Source of the DNA: Luteibacter sp.
Lineage (GTDB): Bacteria; Pseudomonadota; Gammaproteobacteria; Xanthomonadales; Rhodanobacteraceae
Length of the DNA stretch: 64,000 nt
NCBI RefSeq assembly: GCF_009912395.1
Contig: NZ_WNDO01000004.1
Span: 1-64,000, forward strand
Reading direction: 5' to 3'
The position numbers and the translations under genes are program-made. Below, piece after piece: positions 44,163 through 54,121 of this stretch. Position 1 is the stretch's first letter, and the number at the start of each line of letters is the position of its first letter. Under the pieces are notes generated by a model. The model was not told where the DNA came from, did no database searches, and saw nothing but the letters and a program-made list of their open reading frames with translations.

Positions 44163-47100
44163 TTACAGCGAGAAGTCGTACTCGGCGGAGAGCTGCACGT
44201 AACGCGGCGACTGGAAGCCGGTGGGAATCTTGTAGGTGGTTCCCGACAGCGAGTTGCCGCTGTCGTCCTCGCCGGTTTCGTTGATCGTCGTCGTGTGCTG
44301 CTTGTTGAACACGTTGAAGACGTTCGCGGAGAGGGTGAGGCCCTTGGCCCACATCGGCTTGTACGAAGCGTTGAGGTCGATGTTCCAGTAGGTCGGGGTA
44401 CGACCGACCGAGCCGCGCTTCACGACCATGCCGTCGCAGTACAGGTAGGAGCCCGAGCCGTAACCGCCGTTGACGTTGCCGTCGATCGGGTTCAAGCCGT
44501 AGCAGTTCTCCGGGCGACCCGTCTGGAACACGCCGTTGGCGCCGACCATCCACTCATCGTTGATCTGCCACGCGCCGTACACCTTGAACGTGTGCTTGCG
44601 GTCGTTCGGCAGGTAGCCGTTGGTGCCGGCCATGATTTCCGGATAGTCGTACAGCTCGGTCGTGCCGGTATCGGCCTGGCCGTTGCTGGAGTCGACACCG
44701 CCTTCCGAGTTGCCGCGCAGGTGCGACCACACGTAGGACGCCTTCAGGTACCAGGTGTTGTCGAAGTTGCGCTCGGCGGTCAGTTCCAGGGCCTCGTAGG
44801 CGCGCTTGTACTTCGGCTCGCCGATATCCGCACCGGACAGGTGAACCGTGTACAGCTTGCCCGACGCGTCGAGCGGCGTATTGAGGGTGACCTGGCTGCC
44901 CGGATTGAAGATGTAGCAACCCGGAATATTGGTGGCCGGCGGCGTCAGGCTGGTGGTGTCGATGTTCATCCCGTAGTGCGCGTTGGCGTACTGCGCGATC
45001 GGGCGGAAGTCGCTGGAGTCGTCGATACCGGTGAGGACCTTCCGGTAGATGCCCTTCACGCCGAGGGTCCAGTCGGCTACCTGCTGCTGCGCACCGAGGA
45101 TGAACTCACGCTGCTTGAACGGCTTGAGATCCCTGGTGGCGACGGCGCTCGGGTTCGGTACCACGCCGGCTTCGCCGTTCTGGAACGACGGCTGGTCGCG
45201 CGCCGGATTCACGGCGGCATAGCCCGCCGGCAGCGGTCCCAGGCCGATCGGTGCGCCGGTCTGCGGATTCACGCCGGTGTAGCTGAAGTACTGCGACTCG
45301 TACAGCGAGGCGGAGGCGCCGCGCAGGGCCACGTTGCCGTCCAGCGGCAGCGAGTAGTCGCCAGCGCTGCCGTAGATCTTCAGCGTGGAGTCGCCATGGA
45401 CGTCCCACGAGAAGCCCAGTCGCGGCTGCCAGCTGTGCACCTGCTTCACATAGGTCTGGCCGAGGCTGTTGGTGTTCTCGAAGCCATCGTTGCGGACACC
45501 GATGCGGGCCATGAAGTTATCGGTGATGTGCCACTCGTCCTGCAGGTAGTAGGACTTCTGCGTGATACCCACCTTGGCGCCGGTGGCGAAGATCGTACGC
45601 TGGACGACGCTGTCGGCCGGATCGAGGCCCGGTGCGTGGCCGAGGATGGCCGGTGAGATCGACGTATAGGTGTAGACGGCGCCACCTTCATCGGCGGTGC
45701 CGGTGTCGGTCGTGAAGTGGTCGCGTGCCCAGCCTGCCTTCAGGTCGTGATCGCCGAGGTGATATTCGAAGTCGATGCGGCCCGCGCCGCGCTTGTCTTC
45801 ACCATCAGGCGTGTTCAGCGTGCCGGCGAACGAGCAGTGCGGATAGGCGGTGGCACCGGCCTTGACGGGCAGGCGGTTGTCGGTGATGGACGGGCAGCCC
45901 GGCGAGTTGACCGCGTTGAAGATGTTGCCGTCGTACTCTTCCACCAGGCCGTTGGCCGCCGTCGCACGGTTGACGCGACGGTTGGTGCTCTTGCCGTACT
46001 GACCGGTGATCGTGAAGTCGTCGGTGATGTAGCTGGTGTACTTCAGGATGTTGGTCATGCCGCCGGTCTTGTCATAGACCTGGCCCAGGTAGTCGCCGCG
46101 ATGCGGCTGGCCATTGGCGTCGGACGTGTAGCTGTAGAGGCTTTCCGTTTCGGTGGTGGTGTCGTTGAAGCCGGTGTACTCGAGGATGTTGCTGTCGTTG
46201 ATGTTCCAGTCCAGCTTCACCAGGTAGCGTGGATCCTTGAACGTGGTGCGATTGTAGTTGCCCGAATCATCCGCTCGACCGTAGTGCTCGTCGGCCGTGC
46301 GGGTACCGCCGACCAGGGCGAACATGAACAGCTTGTCCTTGATCAGCGGACCGCCGAGCCAGGCGTTCCAGCGCTGGCCGAAGTCGGTGGCGCTGCCGCT
46401 GTTGTTATTGCCGACCAGGTAGTTCTGGTTGTGCCGGTCGTTGCGATACAGCTGACCGTTGTTCAGGTAGATGTTGGGCTGGTGCGCCTGCAACTGGTAC
46501 GGGTTCCAGGTGTAGTCGACGCCGCCCTTCCACTCGTTGGTGCCGCGCTTGGTGTTGACCGAGATCACGCCGCCGGTCGAGTTGCCGTAGCGCGCGTCGT
46601 AGCCGCCGTCCTGGATTTCCTGCGAGTCGATGGCTTCAAACGGCACCTGCGAATAGGTCAGGCTTTGGAAGAAGTTGGTGACGTTGAAGCCGTTGACGTA
46701 ATAGCTGTTCTCGGCGACGGACGCGCCGCCGAACGAGGCCAGGTTGCCGAAGGCGGCATCGCCGCGCGTCGCACCGGGAGCCAGCAGGGCCACGGCCGTC
46801 TGGTTGCGGGCCAGCGGCAGCGCCTTGATCTGCTCGGAGGTCATCACCGTGCTGGTCTGGGCCGAGGTCACGTCGATGGGCGGCAGCGCGTTGGCGGTGA
46901 CCGAGACCGCACCGAGGTCCTCGGCGTTCGCGGACGTGCTGGCCGGTGCGTTGGCGACGTTCAGGTTGAAGCCCTGGCCGGCCACGACCTGGATTTCCCG
47001 GCTCTGGCTCTGGCCCTTGCTGGTAGTCGTCACCTTGTAGGTGCCGGGCGGCAGCGACGTGATGTTGAAGCGTCCGTCGGATCCCGCGGTAGCGGAACGA

Positions 47101-47273
47101 CCGGCTCCGTTGCCGGTATTGGTCGCCGTGACGGTGGCGCCGGCATCGGCGGTGCCGTAGACGCTACCGACGGTGCTCTGTGCAAAACCCTGGGTCGAAA
47201 CGAAGCCCAGGCCTATTGCGATGGCGAGTGCAAGCGAACGCCTTACGGCGTTGTGTGAACGACGCGAATTCAT
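44163..47273 (-). CDS. Oar-like TonB-dependent receptor with N-terminal carboxypeptidase-regulatory-like domain
   Basis: 1036 residues. The signal peptide ends GFAQ; a CarboxypepD_reg-like domain follows (SVYGTADAGATVTATNTGNG..GRFNITSLPPGTYKV), then a plug (SVTANALPPIDVTSAQTSTVMTSEQIKALPLARNQTAVALLAPG..) and a large barrel ending EYDFSL with terminal aromatic. Oar-type receptors take up large or unusual substrates through the outer membrane with TonB energy; the ligand is unknown. ATG 47273 follows GGGGAG. It is the downstream member of a tandem pair separated by a terminator. Confidence 0.9.
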   Translation of the reverse strand: MNSRRSHNAVRRSLALAIAIGLGFVSTQGFAQSTVGSVYGTADAGATVTATNTGNGAGRSATAGSDGRFNITSLPPGTYKVTTTSKGQSQSREIQVVAGQGFNLNVANAPASTSANAEDLGAVSVTANALPPIDVTSAQTSTVMTSEQIKALPLARNQTAVALLAPGATRGDAAFGNLASFGGASVAENSYYVNGFNVTNFFQSLTYSQVPFEAIDSQEIQDGGYDARYGNSTGGVISVNTKRGTNEWKGGVDYTWNPYQLQAHQPNIYLNNGQLYRNDRHNQNYLVGNNNSGSATDFGQRWNAWLGGPLIKDKLFMFALVGGTRTADEHYGRADDSGNYNRTTFKDPRYLVKLDWNINDSNILEYTGFNDTTTETESLYSYTSDANGQPHRGDYLGQVYDKTGGMTNILKYTSYITDDFTITGQYGKSTNRRVNRATAANGLVEEYDGNIFNAVNSPGCPSITDNRLPVKAGATAYPHCSFAGTLNTPDGEDKRGAGRIDFEYHLGDHDLKAGWARDHFTTDTGTADEGGAVYTYTSISPAILGHAPGLDPADSVVQRTIFATGAKVGITQKSYYLQDEWHITDNFMARIGVRNDGFENTNSLGQTYVKQVHSWQPRLGFSWDVHGDSTLKIYGSAGDYSLPLDGNVALRGASASLYESQYFSYTGVNPQTGAPIGLGPLPAGYAAVNPARDQPSFQNGEAGVVPNPSAVATRDLKPFKQREFILGAQQQVADWTLGVKGIYRKVLTGIDDSSDFRPIAQYANAHYGMNIDTTSLTPPATNIPGCYIFNPGSQVTLNTPLDASGKLYTVHLSGADIGEPKYKRAYEALELTAERNFDNTWYLKASYVWSHLRGNSEGGVDSSNGQADTGTTELYDYPEIMAGTNGYLPNDRKHTFKVYGAWQINDEWMVGANGVFQTGRPENCYGLNPIDGNVNGGYGSGSYLYCDGMVVKRGSVGRTPTYWNIDLNASYKPMWAKGLTLSANVFNVFNKQHTTTINETGEDDSGNSLSGTTYKIPTGFQSPRYVQLSAEYDFSL

Positions 47274-47680
47274 GATGGTCTCCCCGGCCATTGGCCAAAT
47301 GGTTCAAACCGCGCCACGTCCCCTCCACCGGAACGTAACGCGGAGTGTTGTCGATGATTTGGCCGTCCCAAGCCCCCTATGGCGTCGACGAATCCCTATC
47401 GATGCGCCCGCGCGGCATTTAACGAAAGTGCAACACGTTCGCTGACGCTAACGCCCCACGGTGGGGCCACTCAATGGTGTTTTCATGAACGCATGGTCTT
47501 TCGAATATTGCATGTCATCCCATCGCAAGGGTCAGTAGGGCGGATAGGTTGGATGACGCCCGTCACATCGCCATTTCACAAGAAATTCGCGTATGAAATT
47601 AGGTATTTCGTTAGGCGGGAAATTAAAAAAATTTCATGTTCGCAAGCGGCATGTCGAGGTATTCACGAGGCATTTAGCCA
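47274..47680 (-). other. Leader and promoter region of the first TonB-dependent receptor
   Basis: No gene is visible. Structures seen: GGCCAATGGCC at 47286-47296 just before the ribosome site; a perfect GCCCCAC-G-GTGGGGC hairpin at 47453-47467; an AT-rich patch at about 47578-47640 with GAAATT-AAAAA-AATTTC. No confident promoter hexamers were found. Confidence 0.5.
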
Positions 47681-47711
47681 AGAAAAAAAGGCCGCTCCTT
47701 CTGGAGCGGCC
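47681..47711 (-). terminator. Terminator of the second TonB-dependent receptor gene
   Basis: GGCCGCTCC-AGAA-GGAGCGGCC followed by seven T residues on the minus strand, about 40 bases after the receptor stop. Confidence 0.88.
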
Positions 47712-47748
47712 AATATCCGGGGAAACGTGCAGCTGTTGTTGTTATGCG

Positions 47749-50700
47749 TCAGAGGGTGAAGTCGTAACGCGCACCGAGGCGGACGTAGCGCGGATCCTGG
47801 AACGAACGGGCGCGCTTGTACTGCGGGTTGGCCACGCCGCCGGCGGTTTCGCCGTACTCGTAGTACTGCGTGACCCGCTGCTTGCCGAGGATATTGAAGA
47901 TATCGGCCGTAAACGCCAGCTTGTGGTCGGCAAACGCCGGCTTCCAGGCCACGCTCAGGTCGACGTTGTACGTCCACGGCGTGCGGCCGAACGTACCGCG
48001 CTTGGCCGGCTCTCCGTTACACCAGAAGTAGTTGTTGTGGTAGTTGAACGGATCGCCACCGGCCGAGGTCGGACGCAAGCCGAGGCAGCTGACCGGATAG
48101 CCCGAAGCGATGCGGGTCACCGTCGAGAACTGCCACTCGTCGGTCGGTGCATAGGTACCGAAGATACGCAGCTGGTGCTTCTGGTCATTCGGCAGGTTGC
48201 CGTTCGTGTTCTCCATGATCTCCGGGAAGTCCCAGCTCTCGGTGGTGGACACGTCAGCCTGCACGATGTTCGAATCCAGCTGGCCTTCCGAGTTGCCGTA
48301 GCTGCGCGAGTACGTGTAATCGACCTTGCCGTACCACTTGTCGCTGAACTGGTGCTCCAGGTACAGATCGAGCATGTAGTACGAACGCTTGGCCTTCGGT
48401 TCGCCGATCTGGGCGGCCGTAAGCGGGATGCTCAGGTACTGGCCGGGCGCCGGCGACAGGGTGAAGGTATTCGCGCGACCCGGGTTGAACAGGTAGCAAC
48501 CGGTGCTTCGACCGATACCGGCGTTGACCTCGTCGAGCAAGCCGTTCTGCGCACCCCAGGCCTGGAACGGACGGGGGTCGCAGGTATCGTCGATGAGGCT
48601 GCGGAGCCGGCGGTACATGGCCTTGGCGCCCACCGTCCAGGTATCGGCCAGCTGCTTGTCGAAGCCGAGGATGTACTCGTCCTGGTAGTACGAGTGCAGG
48701 TGCTGCGCACCCACGGTCTTCGCATCCGGCGGCACGCCGTTGGCACCATTGTTGAAGTAGGTGGCGGAGTAGTTGCCGGTGAGGAGGCCCGTGGGAACAC
48801 CGGTGACGGGATCGATGCCGGTGAAGCCGAAGTACTGCGACGGGAAGGTCGACGGACCGGCGCCGCGGATGGCGACGGACGTCGGTAGGCCGAGGTGGTA
48901 ACGGCCCGCGTTGGCGTAGACCTTCAACGAGCTGTCGCCGTAGACGTCCCAGGACACGCCCAGGCGCGGGTCGAGCTGGTGACGCGAACTGGCGTACGGC
49001 TGACCGGCACCGTTGTAGTTGGTGAACTGCTCGTTGCGCAGGCCGATGTAGGCATGCCAGCGATCGGTCACCTGCCAGTTGTCTTCCACGAATTGCGAAC
49101 GCTGGTTCGTGCGCGCCGAGGTGCCAGTGGAAAGCGCTGCCGATTCGACGTAGTAGCCGTTCGGGAAGTTGGCCGGGTTATAGGTCGCCGGATCGAGACC
49201 GAGGCTGGTCAGGCGATCCTTGATGGCCTGGCCGTTGCCGAGATCGTTGTACGTATAGGCAGTGCCACCGGCCGGGATGGCACCCGACGTGGCGCGGAGG
49301 ACGTAGTTGTCCACGCCCGCACGCAGGTCATGGTCACCGATGCGGTATTCGACGTTGATACTCCAGCCGCGGCTGCTGTCCTTGGCACCGGGCAGCAGGG
49401 TCGTCGGCGAGATGTTGCAGCCGGTTTGCGGGTTGGCCGCGAAGGCCACGCGGCTATCCGTGATCTGCGGGCAGGCAAGTCCCGTCGCGGAATTGATGGT
49501 CTGTTGGTGATTGGAGCGAGAGCGGCCATACATCGCGTTGACGGTCAGGTCGTCGGTGATGTAGCCCGTGTAGTGGCCGATGTAGGTCGTGCCACCTGGG
49601 GTCGCGTTGGTCTGCGTGCCGTTGTAGTTCTTCGTGTATTGCTTGCCGAGATAGGAGCCACGTCCCGTCTGGTAGCTGTAGTTGTAGAGCTGGTTGTCGG
49701 TGGTCTCGGTGTCGCCGATGCCGGTGAACTCGACGATGTGGTTGTCGGTGATGTTCCAGTCGATCTTGCCCAACCAGCGCTTGGTCTTGGCGGTGTCCTT
49801 CTCGTCATCGCTGACGGACGACGGGCCGGTGTAGTTGCCGGTCTGCTTGATCCAGTCGGCGGCGGCGAAGATGAACAGCTTGTCCTTGATCAGCGCTCCG
49901 CCCAGCGAGCCGGAGTACTGCAGGTTGTCCTGGTCGCGCAGCGTGTACGGATTGCCGCGCTGGAACTTGGTGCCATTGCGCAGGTAGATGTTGCGCGGCT
50001 GTTCCTGTAGGGCGCTCGGCGACCACAGAACCTGGACGTCGCCCTTCCATTCGTTCGAACCGCGCTTGGAGACGACGTTGATGACACCGCCGGTGGATCG
50101 GCCGTATTCCGCACCGTAGCCGCCGATCAGCACCTGCTCCTGGTCGATGGCGTCATACGGCAACTGGCGGGAGCTGACGCCGGTGAGCGGGTTGGTGACC
50201 TGGAAACCGTTGATGTAGTAGGCGTTCTCTGAGGCCGACGAACCACCGAACGACAGGGCATTGCCGTAGCCGCGGACCGCGGGCGTGGTGCCCGGGGCGA
50301 GCAGGGCGATGGAGCTGATCGAGGTGCGGGCGATGGGCAGCTTGGCGAGCTGATCGGCGCTGAGCACGGTGCGCGAGTCGACCGAGCTGACGTCGATGCT
50401 CGGCAGCGCATTAGCGCTGACCTGCACGGCATTCAGGTCGGTGGCTTCCTTCGAGGTCGCCGGGGCGTTGAACGAGACATTGGTACCCAGGGAAATCTGG
50501 GTCAGGACATTCTTGCGCGAATCAGCGGGCGCGCCGTTGTGAAGCAGGGTGACGTCGTAGTTGCCGATGGGCAGCGAGTTGGCACGGTAGCTGCCATCCT
50601 GCCCGATCGTGATGTCGCGCTTGAGGCCGGTGGCCGTGTTCTCGATGTGGACCACATCGCCCGGATTGGCCGTGCCGTAGATGTAACCGCTGTTGTTGTT

Positions 50701-50802
50701 CTGGGCGAGAGCACTACCCGCGCCACTGAGGGCGACGGCGGCGGCGACCGCCAACGCGAGTTTTCGGCGCGGATGCGCGATGGATCGTGATGCGTACTGC
50801 AT
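47749..50802 (-). CDS. Oar-like TonB-dependent receptor, second copy
   Basis: 1017 residues with the same order as its neighbour: signal peptide ending ALAQ, carboxypeptidase-regulatory-like domain (YIYGTANPGDVVHIENTATGLKR..), plug with VQVSANALPSIDVSSVDSRTVLSADQLAKLPIAR, and a barrel ending ARYDFTL. The two receptors are clearly related but not near-identical, so the duplication is old. ATG 50802 lies after AGGAGGGTAGG. The two genes have separate terminators, so they may answer to different signals. Confidence 0.9.
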   Translation of the reverse strand: MQYASRSIAHPRRKLALAVAAAVALSGAGSALAQNNNSGYIYGTANPGDVVHIENTATGLKRDITIGQDGSYRANSLPIGNYDVTLLHNGAPADSRKNVLTQISLGTNVSFNAPATSKEATDLNAVQVSANALPSIDVSSVDSRTVLSADQLAKLPIARTSISSIALLAPGTTPAVRGYGNALSFGGSSASENAYYINGFQVTNPLTGVSSRQLPYDAIDQEQVLIGGYGAEYGRSTGGVINVVSKRGSNEWKGDVQVLWSPSALQEQPRNIYLRNGTKFQRGNPYTLRDQDNLQYSGSLGGALIKDKLFIFAAADWIKQTGNYTGPSSVSDDEKDTAKTKRWLGKIDWNITDNHIVEFTGIGDTETTDNQLYNYSYQTGRGSYLGKQYTKNYNGTQTNATPGGTTYIGHYTGYITDDLTVNAMYGRSRSNHQQTINSATGLACPQITDSRVAFAANPQTGCNISPTTLLPGAKDSSRGWSINVEYRIGDHDLRAGVDNYVLRATSGAIPAGGTAYTYNDLGNGQAIKDRLTSLGLDPATYNPANFPNGYYVESAALSTGTSARTNQRSQFVEDNWQVTDRWHAYIGLRNEQFTNYNGAGQPYASSRHQLDPRLGVSWDVYGDSSLKVYANAGRYHLGLPTSVAIRGAGPSTFPSQYFGFTGIDPVTGVPTGLLTGNYSATYFNNGANGVPPDAKTVGAQHLHSYYQDEYILGFDKQLADTWTVGAKAMYRRLRSLIDDTCDPRPFQAWGAQNGLLDEVNAGIGRSTGCYLFNPGRANTFTLSPAPGQYLSIPLTAAQIGEPKAKRSYYMLDLYLEHQFSDKWYGKVDYTYSRSYGNSEGQLDSNIVQADVSTTESWDFPEIMENTNGNLPNDQKHQLRIFGTYAPTDEWQFSTVTRIASGYPVSCLGLRPTSAGGDPFNYHNNYFWCNGEPAKRGTFGRTPWTYNVDLSVAWKPAFADHKLAFTADIFNILGKQRVTQYYEYGETAGGVANPQYKRARSFQDPRYVRLGARYDFTL

Positions 50803-51328
50803 TTACCTACCCTCCTGAGGGAACGCGTGACAAACATCGGGGTGAGGTGACCCCCATCCGCGCGGCACGCGGACGCTCCGCCCATCAGGACGGTCGGATC
50901 ACCGAAACGGGATTACGCTGCGGGCGACGGTCTGCCTCTTGTCGGGCGTGCCGCCTCGCGTCGTCAGGTCGGGCGTCGTCGCGCGCCTGTCGCAGGGGGT
51001 ATTAGCGATTGTGTGTGTGACATGTCGATCCTCCCCAAATCATGCAAACACCACTCCGTGGCGATTAAGCCGAAGCCCGGTTCACTTCCCCTGGAACGGG
51101 TTTTTTCGGCAGCGCCTATTCGGCGCGTGAAAATAACGTAAGCCCGCGTCAGTCCTAGGAACAATAGGAATTAGTCCTAAGTAAAAAATTACGAATTATT
51201 TATGACATATTACGATTATTAGCCGTGCCAGTAATCGGCACGGAAATCGGCAATGCCTGGATTTTCGAGGCGTGTGTCACGCTTTCCCGGGCTTGCCTGC
51301 CGGAGACCTGCTTCGGTAGCGTCTGGCG
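50803..51328. other. Long divergent region between the second receptor and the antiporter
   Basis: Apart from a possible 19-residue leader frame, no gene is visible. An AT-rich block at 51150-51225 contains TTAGGACTAATTCCTATTGT (minus strand) with a repeated AGTCCTA. A hairpin around 51068-51110 has outer stem GCCGAA/TTCGGC, and on the plus strand it ends in TTTTTT, which resembles a terminator facing right. The receptor promoter is probably in the AT-rich block, giving a leader of over 300 bases. Confidence 0.45.
50964..51023 (-). CDS. Possible 19-residue leader peptide upstream of the receptor
   Basis: ATG at 51023 follows GGGGAGG with a six-base gap, an excellent ribosome site, and encodes MSHTQSLIPPATGARRRPT then a stop, 160 bases before the receptor start. 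No family match is known to me. The strong ribosome site is the only argument; it may be a regulatory upstream frame or chance. Confidence 0.3.
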   Translation of the reverse strand: MSHTQSLIPPATGARRRPT

Positions 51329-52984
51329 ATGAGCCTCGTCATCACCATTCTCGTCCTCCTGCTCGTGGTCGCCATTTCGGGCGCCGTGACCCGCCTGTTG
51401 CCAGTGAAACTACCGACGCCACTGGTCCAGATCGGACTCGGCGCGCTGCTCGCCCGGCCCTTCGGCATGTCCGTTCAGTTCGACCCGGACCTCTTCCTGA
51501 TGCTGTTCATTCCCCCGTTGCTGTTCGCCGACGGGTGGCGCATTCCCAAACGCGAGTTGTTCCTGCTGCGCGGCCCCATCCTGGCGCTCTCGGTCGGCCT
51601 GGTCTTTTTCACCATCGTCGGCGTCGGCTACTTCGTGCACTGGATGATCCCGACCGTGCCGCTCGCGGTCGCCTTCGCGCTCGCCGCCGTGCTCTCGCCG
51701 ACGGATGCCGTCGCGGTGTCGTCGATCACGGGCGGGACGAAGATGCCCTCGCGCCTGATGCATGTCCTCTCGGGGGAAGCCCTGTTCAACGACGCGTCGG
51801 GACTGGTGGCGTTGCAGTTCGCCGTCGTTGCGGAAATGACCGGGCACTTCTCCTTGAAGAGCGCGACCGTGGACTTCGCCCTGATGGCCGGGGGCGGTAT
51901 CGCCGCGGGCTGGCTGGTGGGGCAGGCCTTCGGCATCTTCCGGCGCCGCCTTGTCCGCTGGAGCGGCGAGATGGACCCGCCGAGCCAGGTGGTGCTCCTG
52001 CTGCTGTTGCCGTTCGCCGCGTACCTGCTTGCGGAGCATTTCGACGTGTCGGGCATTCTCGCCGCGGTGACGGCGGGCATCACCCTGAACTACACGGATA
52101 TCCGCAAGGGCACCTATTACGCCACGCGCATGCAAACCGGCGCGGTATGGAGCATGGTCGAGTTCACGTTCAATGGCCTGATCTTCATCCTGCTCGGGCT
52201 GCAATTGCCCGGCATCGTCGATGGCGCCAAGCTCGATCTGGCCCAGGCCGGTGGCGGCCATCTTTGGTATCTTGCCGGATACGTGGTCGCGATTACCCTC
52301 GCGCTCGTGATCCTTCGCTTCATCTGGGTCTGGGTGTCGATACGCTTTGCGCTGCTCCGCTCGCTGCGTCGCGGCGAGCAACGGCCCAAGGCCGGCACAC
52401 GCCTGATCTGGACGACATCGCTGGCCGGCGTGCGTGGCGCGATCACCATGGCAGGCGTGTTGTCGCTGCCGATGATGAAGGGGCACCTGCCATTCCCCAC
52501 GCGCGACCTGATGATCTTCCTGGCCACGGGCGTCATCCTCTCCACGCTGTGCTTCGGCGCTGTCGGTTTGCCGTTGCTGGTGAAGGGCCTGAAACTGCCC
52601 GGCGAGGATCCCCGCGTGCGCGAGGAGCGCAAGGCGCGTGCACTGGTGGCGGAGGCGGCGCTGCGTGCGATCGGGGACGAACAGAAGCGCGTGGAAGGCG
52701 AGGGCGACGAGAACGCGATCGCGCTGGCGTCGCACGTAGCGGCGCGTGTCATGTCCGACTACCAGCAGCGCCTCGAAGCGGCCGGCGAAGAGGGCGACGT
52801 GCCGCAGAAGGCGAGGGCGGAGGCGGGCACCGAGCGGGTGATGCGCCTGGCCGCCCTTCGCGCGGAACGGCAGGAACTCTACGCGCTGCGACGCAAGCAC
52901 GATATCAACGACGAGACCTTGCGCACGCTCTTGCGCGAGGTGGATCTCGCCGAGGCCGCCCTGTCGGGGATGCACGCGGCGTAA
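51329..52984 (+). CDS. Na+/H+ antiporter (CPA1 / NhaP type)
   Basis: 551 residues. About 12 membrane segments fill residues 1-420, with the ion-site motifs FALAAVLSPTDAVAVSS and SGEALFNDASGLVA and the conserved Arg region VRGAITMAGVLSLP. A cytoplasmic C-terminal tail of about 125 residues is charged and helical. It exchanges Na+ or K+ for protons for pH and salt control. ATG 51329 starts at the first membrane helix. Upstream terminator-like hairpin and AT-rich block suggest its own promoter. Confidence 0.92.
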   Translation: MSLVITILVLLLVVAISGAVTRLLPVKLPTPLVQIGLGALLARPFGMSVQFDPDLFLMLFIPPLLFADGWRIPKRELFLLRGPILALSVGLVFFTIVGVGYFVHWMIPTVPLAVAFALAAVLSPTDAVAVSSITGGTKMPSRLMHVLSGEALFNDASGLVALQFAVVAEMTGHFSLKSATVDFALMAGGGIAAGWLVGQAFGIFRRRLVRWSGEMDPPSQVVLLLLLPFAAYLLAEHFDVSGILAAVTAGITLNYTDIRKGTYYATRMQTGAVWSMVEFTFNGLIFILLGLQLPGIVDGAKLDLAQAGGGHLWYLAGYVVAITLALVILRFIWVWVSIRFALLRSLRRGEQRPKAGTRLIWTTSLAGVRGAITMAGVLSLPMMKGHLPFPTRDLMIFLATGVILSTLCFGAVGLPLLVKGLKLPGEDPRVREERKARALVAEAALRAIGDEQKRVEGEGDENAIALASHVAARVMSDYQQRLEAAGEEGDVPQKARAEAGTERVMRLAALRAERQELYALRRKHDINDETLRTLLREVDLAEAALSGMHAA

Positions 52985-52999
52985 GCCGCGTGCGCACGA

Positions 53000-53785
53000 T
53001 CACAGGCCGAAGAACGCCTCGGAAACACGTGCCGTCGACGCCGTGAGTTCAGCGATGGATTCCCCGCGATCGCGCGCCACCTCGTCGCGGATGTGCGCGA
53101 GGTACATCGGCTCGTTGCGCCGATCCTTCGGCATCGGGCGAAGCGTGCGTGGCAGCAGGTAGGGTGCGTCGGTCTCGATCATCAGCCGGTTGGCGGGAAT
53201 GAGCTTCACCAGTTCGCGCAGGTGGGCGCCGCGCCGCTCGTCGCAGATCCAGCCGGTGATGCCGATGTGGCAATCCAGATCGAGGTAGTCGCGCAGCGCT
53301 TCTTCGGTGTCGGTGAAGCAATGGACCACGGCGGCAGGAACGCGATCACGGTATTTGCGCAGGATCGCGATGAAGTCGTGGTGGGCATCGCGCTGGTGCA
53401 GGAACAGCGGCTTGCCCACCTCCACGGCGATGGCCAGCTGCCGCTCGAAGACCTCGCGCTGGACGTCGCGGGGCGAATAGTTGCGGTTGTAGTCCAGGCC
53501 GGTCTCACCCACCGCCCGCACCTCGGGTTCCTGGGCCAGATGCCGGAGCAGGTCGTGGGTGTGGTCGTCGTACTCGATGGCGTGATGGGGGTGTACGCCT
53601 GCGGTGGCGTAGAGGCGCCCGCCATGTGCGCGGGCCAGCGCGAGCGCATGCTCGCTACCTTCGCGGGAGGCCCCGGTGACAACCATGCGGCCGACGCCGT
53701 GGGCGCTCGCGCGAGCCAACACGTCATCAAGATCCGGTCGAAATGAATCGTGGGTGAGGTTGGCGCCGATGTCGATCAAGTCCAT
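53000..53785 (-). CDS. tatD: TatD family metal-dependent hydrolase
   Basis: 261 residues of the amidohydrolase TIM-barrel type with GVHPHHA, AVGETGLDYNRNYSP, FLHQRDAH, VVHCFTDT and METDAPYLLPR-like IETDAPYLL, all metal-binding TatD motifs. TatD proteins are DNases, some with 3'-5' exonuclease activity in repair. It is convergent with the antiporter gene. Confidence 0.93.
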   Translation of the reverse strand: MDLIDIGANLTHDSFRPDLDDVLARASAHGVGRMVVTGASREGSEHALALARAHGGRLYATAGVHPHHAIEYDDHTHDLLRHLAQEPEVRAVGETGLDYNRNYSPRDVQREVFERQLAIAVEVGKPLFLHQRDAHHDFIAILRKYRDRVPAAVVHCFTDTEEALRDYLDLDCHIGITGWICDERRGAHLRELVKLIPANRLMIETDAPYLLPRTLRPMPKDRRNEPMYLAHIRDEVARDRGESIAELTASTARVSEAFFGL

Positions 53786-53942
53786 GATTTTTTTCGCTTT
53801 GGTACGGTAGTTCGAAGTGGGGGAAATGCGCGTTATCGCCGCACAAGACTATGAATTGAAACACATATGGATGTCCGGATCGGCTCTTTGCGCGTTCTTG
53901 CGCCTGGCTCGGGGCGTCAAGAAAAAAAGTGTCGTCAAAAGA

Positions 53943-53972
53943 TTGACGTTCGCATTTTCCTGCTGCTAGGTT
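53943..53972 (+). promoter_or_regulatory. Candidate promoter of the secreted protease gene
   Basis: TTGACG at 53943-53948 and TAGGTT at 53967-53972, 18 bases apart. The start site would be about 53979. Confidence 0.5.
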
Positions 53973-53978
53973 CCCCTG

Positions 53979-54000
53979 ACCGGCGGCAAAAACCGCCGGT
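53979..54000 (+). promoter_or_regulatory. 5'-end stem-loop of the protease mRNA
   Basis: ACCGGCGG-CAAAAA-CCGCCGGT, a perfect eight-base-pair stem beginning at the predicted transcription start. Such 5' stem-loops can protect mRNA from RNase E; function is inferred. Confidence 0.5.
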
Positions 54001-54121
54001 TCCAGCGGGGTGCGAAAGATCTCAATTCTGACGCAGGGGGAAGTCCTCGCGAGGGGTAGCAAGGGGAGGTGGCCCGCAATCGGCCGCCCACGAGCAGTAC
54101 CACGGGCAAGGGGTAGTGCAG

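Larger units (their letters stand above)
53786..54121 (+). other. tatD / S8 protease divergent region and protease leader
   Basis: No gene is visible. The left half is AT-richer. It contains the candidate protease promoter and 5' hairpin listed separately, then a purine-rich leader of about 120 bases with several GGGG runs. Confidence 0.5.

Noticed and set aside
54001-54118. Cyclic-di-GMP (GEMM) riboswitch in the protease leader
   Set aside because: GACGCA and GGTAGC-like pieces occur, but the conserved GGGCAAACC segment and matching stems of the aptamer are absent.
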